Shown: piece after piece, positions 26,933 through 35,897 of the stretch | Layout: every line of letters begins with the position of its first letter | Position numbering within the stretch: position 1 is the first letter of the stretch | Source: Gottschalkia purinilytica | GTDB taxonomy: Bacteria > Bacillota > Clostridia > Tissierellales > Gottschalkiaceae | Assembly (NCBI RefSeq): GCF_001190785.1 | Contig: NZ_LGSS01000009.1 | Coordinates: 1 to 64,000, forward strand | Direction of reading: 5' to 3' | DNA: 64,000 nt | Notes under the pieces: generated by a model | Seen by the model: only the letters and a program-made list of their open reading frames with translations | The model's database searches: none | What the model was told of the DNA's origin: nothing | Position numbers and translations under genes: made by a program

Positions 26933-28099
26933 TTAATAATTTTCAATATAATTTCCTTCATAAACTATATTTCCATTTACTATTGTTTTTCTGACTATAG
27001 GATAACCATTATATTTTTCTACTATTAAGATATCCGCTTTTTTACCTTCTTTAATTGATCCATAATCTTTATCTATAGAAACTGCTTTAGCAGGGTTTAG
27101 TGTAACCATATTAACAGATTCATTCAGACTTATTCCTTCCTCTTCCATCTTGAATATTGAAAATAATAAAGATGGTGGATAATAATCAGAACACACTATA
27201 TGTGCTGATTTTGATTTTATTGCATCTATAGCTCTCATATTATTTGAATGAGATTTTCCTCTTATTATATTAGGTCCTCCTACACATACAAGCATTCCTT
27301 TTTCAGTTGCATATTGAGCAGCCTCTAAGGTTATAGGAAATTCTGAAACACTTATCCCCCATTCTAAATTTTCATCTATTTTTGCTACCGTATCATCATC
27401 ATGAGAAGCGCAGTTCAAGCCTTTTTCTTTTGCATATTTAACTAGTTTCTTTATCTTTTCCTTATCCATATTTTTATTTAAGTTTTCTACATATTCTAAA
27501 AGATCTTGAATATCTTTATCATTAAATCCCCATAGTTTTTTCGCATAATCAATATATCCTTTATCTTTAGTAAATTGTCCTTGACCTGGTATATGATTCA
27601 TAAATGAAATATAGTTTACTATATTTTGATCTAACAATTCCTTAACTTTTTCTAACCCATCAAGATATAGAATTTCGTATCTTAAATGAATTTTATGATT
27701 CAACATAGTTCTTTTTTTTCTATTCTCATCTATTTCATATAACATATTTAATACATTATTACAGTCTCTTACCCCTACTCCTTGTCCATATGAAAGTGAA
27801 TGATATATAGTTGTAATACCACATGAAACTAACTTCTTTTCCATTTCATAAAATGCCATATCAAATGGAAATAACGTATTTGGACGTGGTTCTATTTCTC
27901 TTTCTATAGCATCAGAGTGAATATCTATAATCCCAGGCATAACATAATTTCCCATTGCATCTATAACAATTTCCCTATCTTTTATTTTGGGTTGTCCTTC
28001 TCCAATTTCTTTAATTAACCCAGATTCAATCCTTATAAATCCTCTAAAAACTTCTTTCTCTCCAATTATTAGTCCATTGGATATAATTTTATTTTCCAT
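26933..28099 (-). CDS. phnM: PhnM-like amidohydrolase
   Basis: Amidohydrolase related to PhnM, which in the C-P lyase pathway removes pyrophosphate from ribose-1-methylphosphonate triphosphate. Diagnostic stretches are PGIIDIHSDAIEREIEPRPN near the N-terminus, SHDDDT in the middle and CSDYYPP near the C-terminus. The start at 28099 has GGGG about nine bases before it; an in-frame ATG at 28114 is possible. No other phn gene is in the window. A lone PhnM may have another nucleotide-triphosphate substrate, so the name is by similarity only. It separates trpB from trpA. Confidence 0.85.
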   Translation of the reverse strand: MENKIISNGLIIGEKEVFRGFIRIESGLIKEIGEGQPKIKDREIVIDAMGNYVMPGIIDIHSDAIEREIEPRPNTLFPFDMAFYEMEKKLVSCGITTIYHSLSYGQGVGVRDCNNVLNMLYEIDENRKKRTMLNHKIHLRYEILYLDGLEKVKELLDQNIVNYISFMNHIPGQGQFTKDKGYIDYAKKLWGFNDKDIQDLLEYVENLNKNMDKEKIKKLVKYAKEKGLNCASHDDDTVAKIDENLEWGISVSEFPITLEAAQYATEKGMLVCVGGPNIIRGKSHSNNMRAIDAIKSKSAHIVCSDYYPPSLLFSIFKMEEEGISLNESVNMVTLNPAKAVSIDKDYGSIKEGKKADILIVEKYNGYPIVRKTIVNGNIVYEGNYIENY

Positions 28100-28433
28100 T
28101 TTAAGTAACCCCATTTCTGTCTAAAGAATCTTTATTTATACAATACTCTTTGTATATAATATCTTTTATAAATCATATTTTAAAAAATATATTATAAACT
28201 TATTACTTGGTATATTTTAACATTAGTTTTTGATCATATATCTAAGTTAAAAAACATATGTGAATTATGTGAATATATTAAATTTTTATATATCACTTTT
28301 ACTTATTATACTTATAAACTTTTCTTTTTCAATATCATATTTATATTTTTTAAACATAACATTAGAATTTTTAATAATCTAATACAAAACTTATTCTTAC
28401 TTTAATAAGTATAATTAAGTGTAGAATTTTATT

Positions 28434-28465
28434 CATAAAAAAACAGTCTATTAATATAGACTGTT
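28434..28465 (-). terminator. Strong minus-strand terminator between trpB and phnM
   Basis: Minus-strand stem aacagtctat / atagactgtt with loop ATTA is followed by TTTTTTATG. It is a second terminator after the trpB-proximal one at 28609-28662, with no gene in between. Confidence 0.8.
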
Positions 28466-28608
28466 ATGAGTGTAATAAGGTGTTTTTTTAATAAACTATG
28501 TTTATATCATCTATGTATCATATAAATATTAAAATCTTACATGTAAATCACTATTATGAAAATTTTAAATTATTACTTTTACATATAATAACTCTAGTGA
28601 AACCCAAA

Positions 28609-28662
28609 ATAGGTACTCCTTTCTACTTTATACATTTATTATTTATAGAAAGAAGTACCTAT
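28609..28662 (-). terminator. Terminator of the trpEDCFB operon
   Basis: On the minus strand a 16-bp stem (ataggtacttctttct / agaaaggagtacctat, one G-U pair) with a 22-base loop is followed by TTTTGGGTTT. It begins about 45 bp after the trpB stop codon. Confidence 0.68.
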
Positions 28663-28705
28663 ATTGTCCTATACTTTAAGCCAATACCAATCTTATTATT
28701 TTCTA

Positions 28706-29887
28706 TTAATCTTCATTTATTTCTATACCTTTTAGTTGCGCTATTCTAGCAATATCTTTATCTCCTCTACCTGACAAGTTAACAATAACTATATCATCTT
28801 TTTTAAGTCTTTCAGATAGTTTTCCAAGATAAGCTAGTGCATGTGAGCTCTCTATAGCCGGAATTATACCTTCTAGCTGAGTAAGTTCCATAAAAGCATC
28901 TACTGCTTCATCATCTGTTACAGCAACATATTCTGCTCTATTTGAATCTTTTAAATAAGAATGTTCTGGTCCTACTCCTGGATAGTCAAGTCCAGCCGAT
29001 ATTGAATACACAGGTAGAATCTGTCCATCTTCATCTTGAAGTACATATGTTTTCATTCCGTGAATTATTCCTAAAGTTCCCTTAGATAGAGCTGATGCAT
29101 GTTTATCAGTATCAAGTCCTAGTCCAGCAGGCTCTACTCCAATTAATTTAACTTCTTCATTTGGAACAAACTCATGGAAAATTCCCATCGCATTACTTCC
29201 ACCACCTACACAGGCAATTACATAATTAGGTAGTTTATTTTCCTTTTCAATTATCTGTTTTTTTGCTTCTTTTCCAATAATACTTTGAAAATCTCTAACT
29301 ATAGTTGGATAAGGATGTGGTCCTACTACTGATCCTAATACATAGAAAGTATTATCTATGTTTTCTACCCAGCTTTTTAACGCTTCATTAACAGCATCCT
29401 TTAATGTTTTTGTACCTGAGGTTACGGGAATAACTCTTGCTCCTAAAGCTTCCATTTTAAATACATTAAGAGCCTGTCTTTTAGTGTCTTCTTCACCCAT
29501 ATAAATTTCACAATCTAGTCCAAACATAGCCGCCGCTGTAGCTGTAGCAACACCGTGTTGTCCTGCTCCAGTTTCAGCTATAATTCTTGTTTTCCCCATT
29601 CTTTTTGCAAGTAGTACTTGACCTAAAGCATTATTTATTTTGTGAGCACCTGTATGATTTAAATCTTCTCTTTTTAAGTAAATCTTAGCTCCATACTTTT
29701 TACTTAAATTGTCTGCATAATATAGTGGACTTTCTCTTCCTACGTAGTCTTTCATGTAATAGTTAAACTCTTCTAAAAAACTTTCATCCTTCATAGCATT
29801 TTCAAATTCTATTTCTAGTTCCTTTAATACATTCATTACTGCCTCTGAAACATATTGTCCTCCAAATTTACCAAACTTACCTTTCAC
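28706..29887 (-). CDS. trpB: Tryptophan synthase beta subunit
   Basis: TrpB condenses indole with serine using pyridoxal phosphate. It has 393 residues with PLP lysine Lys83 in [13 protein letters not shown], the phosphate loop [10 protein letters not shown], and [10 protein letters not shown]. The start overlaps the trpF stop, so the two are coupled. It is the last gene of the T-box-controlled trp operon. Its partner trpA lies about 2 kb downstream in a separate unit. Confidence 0.97.
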   Translation of the reverse strand: MKGKFGKFGGQYVSEAVMNVLKELEIEFENAMKDESFLEEFNYYMKDYVGRESPLYYADNLSKKYGAKIYLKREDLNHTGAHKINNALGQVLLAKRMGKTRIIAETGAGQHGVATATAAAMFGLDCEIYMGEEDTKRQALNVFKMEALGARVIPVTSGTKTLKDAVNEALKSWVENIDNTFYVLGSVVGPHPYPTIVRDFQSIIGKEAKKQIIEKENKLPNYVIACVGGGSNAMGIFHEFVPNEEVKLIGVEPAGLGLDTDKHASALSKGTLGIIHGMKTYVLQDEDGQILPVYSISAGLDYPGVGPEHSYLKDSNRAEYVAVTDDEAVDAFMELTQLEGIIPAIESSHALAYLGKLSERLKKDDIVIVNLSGRGDKDIARIAQLKGIEINED

Positions 29888-30495
29888 TATAATGACCTCA
29901 CTTTCTCAATAAACTTTTTTATTTTTTCAAAATCTTTTACTCCTTCTGTTTCTACTCCACTTGAAACGTCTACTATATTGGGATTTACTATACTAATCCC
30001 TTCTTGAACATTTTCTATACTTAGTCCTCCGGCAAGTATAATATTTCTTTTATGACTAAGTTCTTTAACTATATTCCAATCAAATATTTTTCCACTGCCA
30101 CCATACATCTTCTTTGAAAAAGTATCTAAAAGTATTCCTTGCACATTATACTTTTCTATATCATTAATACTCTTATGATCTTTAACTCTTATAGCCTTCC
30201 ATACATTCAATTCCTTAAGTTTATCTATATATTTATCATCTTCATCTCCATGAAGCTGTATTATATCAAGTCCTACAAAATCTGAAATATATTTCAAATT
30301 GTGTATATCTTCATTAACAAATACTCCGACTACTTTTATATTTTTATCTATTTTTTCTCTTAATTCTTTACATTCATTTACGCTTACTTTTCTTTTACTT
30401 TCAGCAAACACAAATCCTACATAATCAGGTTTTAGAATATTTACATAATTTATATCTTCCTGTCTCTTAAGGCCACAAACCTTAATTTTAGTCAT
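29887..30495 (-). CDS. trpF: Phosphoribosylanthranilate isomerase
   Basis: A 202-residue barrel enzyme for the third step of tryptophan synthesis. N-terminal [10 protein letters not shown] contains the catalytic Cys, and later DIIQLHGDE and [19 protein letters not shown] carry the general acid Asp. GGGGGAAG precedes the ATG. It lies 54 bp after trpC and overlaps trpB by one base. Confidence 0.95.
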   Translation of the reverse strand: MTKIKVCGLKRQEDINYVNILKPDYVGFVFAESKRKVSVNECKELREKIDKNIKVVGVFVNEDIHNLKYISDFVGLDIIQLHGDEDDKYIDKLKELNVWKAIRVKDHKSINDIEKYNVQGILLDTFSKKMYGGSGKIFDWNIVKELSHKRNIILAGGLSIENVQEGISIVNPNIVDVSSGVETEGVKDFEKIKKFIEKVRSL

Positions 30496-30549
30496 TTTAC
30501 TTCCCCCAAATTTTATTTAAAAACATCTAAAATATAATAATTTTAAAAG

Positions 30550-31326
30550 CTATATTTCTTTTAACTCTAAAAATTTTTTATCATTAGTCAAGTTTCTCAT
30601 TAAGGTTTCTCCAATAAGAACAGATTTAACTCCTAAATCTTTAAGATATTTCATATCATCTTTTGTTTTTATTCCACTTTCTGAAATGACTATTTTGTCT
30701 TTAGGTATACTACTTATAAGTTTTTCTGTATATTTTAGGCTTACTTCAAAAGTTTTAAGATTTCTATTATTAATCCCAATAATGGAACATCCACTATTTA
30801 ATACTTCATCTATTTCCTCTTCCTCATGTATTTCTACTAGACAATGTAATCCTAAGCTTTTAGCTAAGTCATAAAACTTTTTTAAATTTCCTTTAAGTAC
30901 AGATGCTATGAGTAATATAGCATCTGCACCTATAGCCTTAGATTGATATACTTGATATTCATCTATGATAAAGTCTTTTCTTAAAATAGGTTTTGAAGTT
31001 ACTTTTTTTACTTCTTTAATATATCTATCATTTCCCAGAAAAAATTCCTTTTCAGTAAGAACTGATATTGCATTAAAAGGAGAGTCTTCATATATTTTAG
31101 CTATAGAAATAGGATCAAAATCTTCCTTTATAATTCCTCTTGAAGGTGATGCTTTTTTTATTTCAGATATAATAGATATTCCTTCAATATCAAGAGCTTT
31201 TTTGAAATCTCTTATTTCTTTTTCCTCTGACATCTTTATTATATCTTCTATAGGTATTTCTAGCTTTTCTTTTTCTATTTGAACTCGTTTAACTTCGACT
31301 ATTTTATCTAATATGTTCACTATCAA
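30550..31326 (-). CDS. trpC: Indole-3-glycerol phosphate synthase
   Basis: A 258-residue barrel enzyme closing the indole ring. Landmarks are [10 protein letters not shown] with catalytic Lys, [11 protein letters not shown] and [14 protein letters not shown], and the C-terminal phosphate-binding ISESGI and VLIGETLM. The start is TTG (31326) behind GGAGGTG; a GTG two codons on is the alternative. The start overlaps the trpD stop (TTGA), so the two are coupled. Confidence 0.96.
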   Translation of the reverse strand: MIVNILDKIVEVKRVQIEKEKLEIPIEDIIKMSEEKEIRDFKKALDIEGISIISEIKKASPSRGIIKEDFDPISIAKIYEDSPFNAISVLTEKEFFLGNDRYIKEVKKVTSKPILRKDFIIDEYQVYQSKAIGADAILLIASVLKGNLKKFYDLAKSLGLHCLVEIHEEEEIDEVLNSGCSIIGINNRNLKTFEVSLKYTEKLISSIPKDKIVISESGIKTKDDMKYLKDLGVKSVLIGETLMRNLTNDKKFLELKEI

Positions 31327-32336
31327 TTACACCTCCTATTGTAATCTACTAGTTCGTTTAACTTTCTATAAGCCTTTCCAGAATCTATTATTTTTTCTGC
31401 AAGTATTACACCTTCTTCTAAACTACTTGCTACTTTTCCTACATAAAGTGCTGCACCACTATTAAGTACAACTATGTCTCTTTTTGCACCCTTTTCCCCT
31501 TTAAAAATATCTAAAATTATCTCCGCATTTTCTTTTGCATCTCCACCAGATAGTTCCTCTATTGTAGATAACCTCATATTAAATTGTTCTGGACTTAAAG
31601 TATAATCTATAACTTCACCATTTATTACTTCACTTATTTTAGTAGTTGTGGTTGTAGTTATCTCATCTAATCCATCATTTCCATGTACTACTAAAGCTCT
31701 TTCTCTTCCTAATTTTAAAAGAACATTTGCTATTATGTTGGTAAGATTGCCGTCATAAATACCAACTACTTGACCTTTTATATCTGCCGGATTACTTAAA
31801 GGCCCCAAAAGATTAAAAATAGTTCTTATTCCAAGTTCTCCTCTTATAGGAGCTACATTTTTCATAGCTAAATGATACTTAGGTGCAAATAAGAAAGTCA
31901 TCCCATTTTTCTCTAGGCAATTCTTAGCTATATTAGGTTCCATATCAATATTAAATCCTAACTGTAAAAGTACATCTGCACTTCCACTTTTACTAGATAC
32001 AGCCTTATTTCCATGCTTTACTACTGAAACTCCTCCTGCTGCAGTTACTATAGATACTGCTGTAGATATATTGAACGTCTTTCCTCCGTCTCCTCCAGTT
32101 CCACATGTATCTATAGCATATGATCCAATATCAAATTTTTGGGCATTTTCTTTCATAGATGTAGCAAATCCAGCTATTTCTTCTACTGTTTCCCCTTTCA
32201 TTCTAAGACCTATCAAAAGGGCAGCTATTTGAGAGTTAGATAGCTTTCCTTCCATTATTGTGTCCATGACTAACTTAGCATCTGTTTCTGTAAGATTCTC
32301 TTTTTGTAAAATTTTATTTAATGACTGACTAAACAT
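31323..32336 (-). CDS. trpD: Anthranilate phosphoribosyltransferase
   Basis: A 337-residue enzyme that adds phosphoribose to anthranilate. It shows [18 protein letters not shown] (PRPP-binding glycine loop), [19 protein letters not shown] and LGPLSNPA. No glutamine amidotransferase domain is fused to it, unlike the E. coli TrpGD. It starts 27 bp after trpE, behind AGGGGGAAAG. Confidence 0.97.
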   Translation of the reverse strand: MFSQSLNKILQKENLTETDAKLVMDTIMEGKLSNSQIAALLIGLRMKGETVEEIAGFATSMKENAQKFDIGSYAIDTCGTGGDGGKTFNISTAVSIVTAAGGVSVVKHGNKAVSSKSGSADVLLQLGFNIDMEPNIAKNCLEKNGMTFLFAPKYHLAMKNVAPIRGELGIRTIFNLLGPLSNPADIKGQVVGIYDGNLTNIIANVLLKLGRERALVVHGNDGLDEITTTTTTKISEVINGEVIDYTLSPEQFNMRLSTIEELSGGDAKENAEIILDIFKGEKGAKRDIVVLNSGAALYVGKVASSLEEGVILAEKIIDSGKAYRKLNELVDYNRRCN

Positions 32337-32363
32337 ACTACTTTCCCCCTATGACAGTCTTTT

Positions 32364-33797
32364 TTATATAACTTCCGTCAGAACTTTTGCTTTATTTAAT
32401 GTTTCTTTATATTCATTTTCTGGCTTTGAATCTCTTACTATGCCCGCTCCTGCTTGAAAGTAAGCTTTTTTATCCTTGAAAATTATACTTCTAATTGCGA
32501 TACATACATCCATATTTCCATTTAATGAAAAATATCCTACAGCTCCTGAATACACTTCCCTCTGAACATTTTCAAGTTCTTCTATTATCTCCATAGCTTT
32601 TACCCTAGGTGCTCCCGAAACTGTTCCTGCAGGAAAGCAAGCTCTTAATGCATCAAAAGAGTCAAATTCATTTCTTAACTTTCCAGATACAGTTGCTACT
32701 AAATGCATAACATGTGAGTAATTTTCTAGTGCCATATATCTTTCAACTTCTATACTTCCTTCTTCACATATTTTAGATAAATCTTCTTTTTCTAGTTCTA
32801 CTAACATATCATGTTCTAGCCTTTCCTTTGGATCATTCAATAGCTCTTCTCTTAATGCTAAATCTTCCTCTAAGGTTCTGCCCCTTCTTCTTGTTCCTGC
32901 TATAGGATTAGCGGTTACCTTGCTTTCCTTTACACTTACTAAACTTTCTGGTGATGCTCCTACTATTTGAAAATCTTCATAGTCAATATAGAAAAGATAT
33001 GGTGATGGATTTATGGTTCTAAGTCTTCTATAAACATCAAATGGGTCAGAATCTGTTTCAGTAGCAAATCTTTGAGAAACTACTACTTGTAATACCTCTC
33101 CTTTGTTTATATATTCTTTTGCTTTATCTACTATTAGACAGAAATCTTCTTTATTAAAATTAGACTTTATATCTTTTTCTTTTTTAGACTCCCCTGCATC
33201 CCTTATTTCTGGTATTTTGGATATCTTTGTATATATGTCGTTAATTTTTTGTATTATTTCTTCATAACTATTTGTATCTTCAGGATAGACATTATAAATT
33301 ATTGATATTGTTCTTTTAAAATGGTCATAGCATATTACTGTTTTATAAAGTAATAAATATGCTTCTGGTACATTTATTTCTTTCTTATTTTTACTAGATA
33401 TTGTTTCGAATTGTCTCACTATATCGTATCCGATATAGCCTAAAGCACCACCTACAAATGGTATATCTACCTCTAGATTTTCATAGTCAACTTTTATATA
33501 TTCTGATATAAAGTCTAGTATTTTTCCTTCTAATGTTTTTTCTTTTTCTCCGTCTTTACTTATATTGATTATGTTTTGGTTACTTTTAATAGTAGTCACT
33601 GGGTTTTCTCCAATAAAAGAGTACCTACCACCTTTATCTTGTATATATGCACTTTCTAATAAGAACTTATATTTTCCATCTAAATTATAAAAAATGTTTA
33701 TAGGTGTAGTCTGATCTCCGCTAAATTCAGTGATAACTGGAAATATAATTTTTTTGCCTTTTAAAACTTCGAATCGCTCTTTTGATACGTTAGTCAT
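32364..33797 (-). CDS. trpE: Anthranilate synthase component I
   Basis: TrpE makes anthranilate from chorismate with ammonia delivered by TrpG. The ATG at 33797 with GGGGGAATTT gives 477 residues; the longer frame runs into the T-box leader. The tryptophan feedback site is visible as LLESA near residue 45. The chorismate-binding domain has IAGTRRRG and PAGTVSGAPRVKAMEII. There is no trpG after it: trpD follows within 27 bp. The amidotransferase must be elsewhere, perhaps shared with folate synthesis. Confidence 0.96.
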   Translation of the reverse strand: MTNVSKERFEVLKGKKIIFPVITEFSGDQTTPINIFYNLDGKYKFLLESAYIQDKGGRYSFIGENPVTTIKSNQNIINISKDGEKEKTLEGKILDFISEYIKVDYENLEVDIPFVGGALGYIGYDIVRQFETISSKNKKEINVPEAYLLLYKTVICYDHFKRTISIIYNVYPEDTNSYEEIIQKINDIYTKISKIPEIRDAGESKKEKDIKSNFNKEDFCLIVDKAKEYINKGEVLQVVVSQRFATETDSDPFDVYRRLRTINPSPYLFYIDYEDFQIVGASPESLVSVKESKVTANPIAGTRRRGRTLEEDLALREELLNDPKERLEHDMLVELEKEDLSKICEEGSIEVERYMALENYSHVMHLVATVSGKLRNEFDSFDALRACFPAGTVSGAPRVKAMEIIEELENVQREVYSGAVGYFSLNGNMDVCIAIRSIIFKDKKAYFQAGAGIVRDSKPENEYKETLNKAKVLTEVI

Positions 33798-33869
33798 AGA
33801 AATTCCCCCTAAAATCAATTTTTGAATTAAATGATTTTGGAAATCGACAAAGTTTCTGACAAACAAAAA

Positions 33870-33918
33870 GAGTCACTTCATCCTTATCATGGGACGAAGT
33901 GACTCGTGGTGCCACCCA
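33870..33918 (-). terminator. Second T-box core and terminator, proximal to trpE
   Basis: The core GGGTGGCACCACG (33905-33917) is followed by a 14-bp stem (gagtcacttcgtcc / ggatgaagtgactc, one G-U pair, hairpin 33870-33905) and a T-run (TTTTTGTTTG). The stem's 5' arm starts with the last base of the T-box core, so the two structures exclude one another. Confidence 0.85.
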
Positions 33919-33977
33919 TATTGATTTTATATTTATAAGAGTGATAGCAAAATCTATAAGTAAGTATAATTCTATGC

Positions 33978-34037
33978 AAAAAATAAAAAACATTTCATCC
34001 GTTAGGACGAAATGTTATATTTCGCTTATGCCACCCA
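33978..34037 (-). terminator. First T-box core and terminator of the trp leader
   Basis: The core TGGGTGGCATAAGCG (34023-34037) departs from the usual ACCGCG end. A 12-bp stem (aacatttcgtcc / ggatgaaatgtt, one G-U pair, 33989-34016) is followed by TTTTTTATTTTTT. This is the stronger of the two terminators. Confidence 0.85.
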
Positions 34038-34256
34038 AACATAAAATCATCTCTGTCAGGTACAGATACATTATCGATACCCTGTCTATGTAACGGTAGA
34101 CCCCCGTACAATGCTACTATAGTTCGCACGTCATCTCACAGACCCATTCAATATAGACTAGAGTATCTGGCTTTCACCAACCCAGACTCGCTAAAACTTG
34201 ACATCCATATCTACTATTTCTGATCACAGATTTTATTAAGTATCATTCTTTTCATC

Positions 34257-34285
34257 ATTATATATTCTTATTTTTTCCATGTCAA
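34257..34285 (-). promoter_or_regulatory. Consensus promoter of the trp operon
   Basis: On the minus strand TTGACA (34280-34285), 17 bp, TATAAT (34257-34262): a perfect match to the sigma-A consensus. Transcription would start near 34250, giving a leader of about 450 bases. Confidence 0.9.
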
Positions 34286-34333
34286 TATCTTTTTGAAAAA
34301 TTCTGAATATTTATCTCTATAACCGCTCTAAAT

Positions 34334-34362
34334 AAAAAGAAGCTATTAAATAGCTTCTTTTT
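34334..34362 (-). terminator. Terminator of the NfeD/SPFH operon
   Basis: A 12-bp stem (aaaaagaagcta / tagcttcttttt) with loop TTAAA is followed on the minus strand by ATTTAG. It lies about 35 bp after the SPFH stop and just upstream of the trp promoter. Confidence 0.78.
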
Positions 34363-34393
34363 GAATTAATATATTTTTAATAATTTGTTTTTA

Positions 34394-35392
34394 TTATATT
34401 TTCTTTTTTGGCATTTTATCATTAGTTAATTTATCAATATTATCTTTAATTCTATCTATATCTATATTTTCATCTTTTTTAGCCACTTCAACTAAAGATG
34501 TAGCAAGTCCTGCTAAGCTTTGGATTTCTGATGGAATTATAATTTTAGTTGCTTTTCCATCTGCAGCTTTTGCGAATGCTTCTAATCCTTTTATAGATAT
34601 AACTGCTTGTGAAGGTGATGCATCATTTAACATTTTTAAACCTTCAGCAGTTGCTTGTTGAACTTTTACAATAGCTTCTGCTTCACCCTCTGCTTCTCTT
34701 ATAGCTGCTTCTTTTTTAGCTTCTGCTCTAAGAATTGCAGCTTCTTTTTCTGCTTCAGCCTCTAGTATAGCAGATTCTTTCCTACCTTCTGAAACTAGTA
34801 TTGCTGATTTTTTCTCTCCTTCAGCTCTTAATATAGACTCTCTTCTTTCCCTTTCTGCTTTCATTTGTCTTTCCATTGCATCTTGAATTTCTGCTGGTGG
34901 AATTATATTTTTAAGTTCTACTCTATTTACTTTTATTCCCCATGGATCAGTTGCTTCATCTAAAATACTTCTCATTTTAGTATTAATAGTATCACGTGAA
35001 GTTAGAGTCTCATCAAGCTCTAAGTCCCCGATTATATTTCTTAAAGTAGTTGCAGTAAGATTTTCTATTGCTGATATAGGATTTTCTACTCCATATGTGT
35101 AAGATTTAGGATCTGTTATTTGATAATATATCACTGTATCTATTTTCATAGTTACGTTATCCTTAGTAATAACAGGTTGAGGTGGAAAATCCACTACTCT
35201 TTCTTTTAAAGATACCTTATTAGCTACCTTATCTACAAAAGGTATCTTCATATGAAGTCCTACACTCCAAACTTCTTGAAATGCACCTAGTCTTTCAATA
35301 ACATATGCACTTGCTTGAGGTACTACTCTTATGTTTCTAACAATAATTATAATTGCCAATAAAGCTAGTATTAAAAGTGTTATAAGTTTCAT
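34394..35392 (-). CDS. SPFH/band 7 (stomatin-like) membrane protein
   Basis: A 332-residue protein anchored by an N-terminal hydrophobic helix (about 2-18). The band 7 domain follows (YVIERLGAFQEVWSVGLHMKIP, then VDFPPQPVITKDNV), with a long Glu/Ala-rich coiled coil (about 185-245, repeated EAEKEAAI/REAEGEAE units). Such proteins form large membrane rings. The partner is NfeD immediately upstream, the standard pair in bacteria and archaea; together they are thought to organise membrane microdomains or protease activity. The start follows AAGGAGG. Confidence 0.93.
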   Translation of the reverse strand: MKLITLLILALLAIIIIVRNIRVVPQASAYVIERLGAFQEVWSVGLHMKIPFVDKVANKVSLKERVVDFPPQPVITKDNVTMKIDTVIYYQITDPKSYTYGVENPISAIENLTATTLRNIIGDLELDETLTSRDTINTKMRSILDEATDPWGIKVNRVELKNIIPPAEIQDAMERQMKAERERRESILRAEGEKKSAILVSEGRKESAILEAEAEKEAAILRAEAKKEAAIREAEGEAEAIVKVQQATAEGLKMLNDASPSQAVISIKGLEAFAKAADGKATKIIIPSEIQSLAGLATSLVEVAKKDENIDIDRIKDNIDKLTNDKMPKKKI

Positions 35393-35413
35393 AATAATTC
35401 CTCCTTATTTTTA

Positions 35414-35872
35414 TTATTTTATTTTTTTTACAATCAACTTAACGCCTTCAATTCCTACTACTTCTATTTTTTCATCTTTGGCTATATCTTCTTCTCCCGA
35501 TGTTTTAGCTGACCAAACTTGACCTTTAACTTTTACTTGTCCAACGCTATTTATAGTCTCTATATCTTTTATTACAATTCCTATTTCTCCTATTAGAAGA
35601 TCTGTATTAGTCTTTGCATGACCTATTTTTAATAATCTTTGTGCAATGGGTCTTGTAAAATAAAGCATTACACCTGAAGAAATAAAAAAAGCTAGAATCT
35701 GAATTTCAAATGGTAAATTAAGTTCAGCCAATAGCCAAGCTATTAAAGCTCCAACTACAAACCATATACTTGTTATTCCCAACGTTGCTATCTCTACAAC
35801 CCCACATATAACAGCTACTATAATCCAAAAGAGTTCTGCAGTGAGAGTAAATCCTAAAGTAGCAAATTCCAT
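35414..35872 (-). CDS. NfeD-like membrane protein
   Basis: A 152-residue short NfeD protein: an N-terminal half of about three hydrophobic helices and a C-terminal OB-fold (DLLIGEIGIVIKDIETINSVGQVKV and VWSAKTSGEEDIAKDEKIEVVGIEG). It lacks the N-terminal protease domain of long NfeD. It is 21 bp upstream of the SPFH gene, in one operon. The ATG follows AAGGGGGT. Confidence 0.92.
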   Translation of the reverse strand: MEFATLGFTLTAELFWIIVAVICGVVEIATLGITSIWFVVGALIAWLLAELNLPFEIQILAFFISSGVMLYFTRPIAQRLLKIGHAKTNTDLLIGEIGIVIKDIETINSVGQVKVKGQVWSAKTSGEEDIAKDEKIEVVGIEGVKLIVKKIK

Positions 35873-35897
35873 AGCTTTATACCCCCTTTTAAATTCA

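Larger units (their letters stand above)
28115..28705. other. 590-bp gap between phnM and trpB without a recognisable gene
   Basis: This AT-rich gap holds two minus-strand terminators (28442-28465 and 28609-28662) and no ORF with a credible ribosome site. A + strand frame over part of it reads as a shadow of non-coding DNA. The 140 bp between the two terminators could be a small RNA or relic, but I see no independent sign of it. Confidence 0.5.
33861..34250 (-). promoter_or_regulatory. Tryptophan T-box leader with one Stem I and two T-box/terminator modules
   Basis: On the minus strand, Stem I (about 34100-34230, with GGTTGGTGAAAGCC in its apical part) holds the specifier loop GAA-TGG-G with TGG (Trp) at 34144-34146. 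Two antiterminator/terminator modules follow (cores at 34023-34037 and 33905-33918). Both cores contain UGGC, matching the GCCA end of tRNA-Trp. Only about 70 bases separate the modules, far too few for a second Stem I. The region leads straight to trpE, so uncharged tRNA-Trp should antiterminate transcription twice. Confidence 0.9.

Noticed and set aside
28498-28749. Plus-strand frame of 83 codons in the trpB-phnM gap
   Set aside because: No ribosome site, composition of translated AT-rich DNA, and it overlaps two terminators and the end of trpB.
33790-33993. Minus-strand frame of 67 codons upstream of trpE, a possible leader peptide or N-terminal extension
   Set aside because: It runs through the second T-box module and its terminator, has no ribosome site, and is explained by the T-box RNA.
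34143-34145. Reading the trp specifier as GGG (Gly) instead of TGG
   Set aside because: Both T-box cores contain UGGC, which fits tRNA-Trp (discriminator G) and not tRNA-Gly (usually U); the genes downstream are trp.
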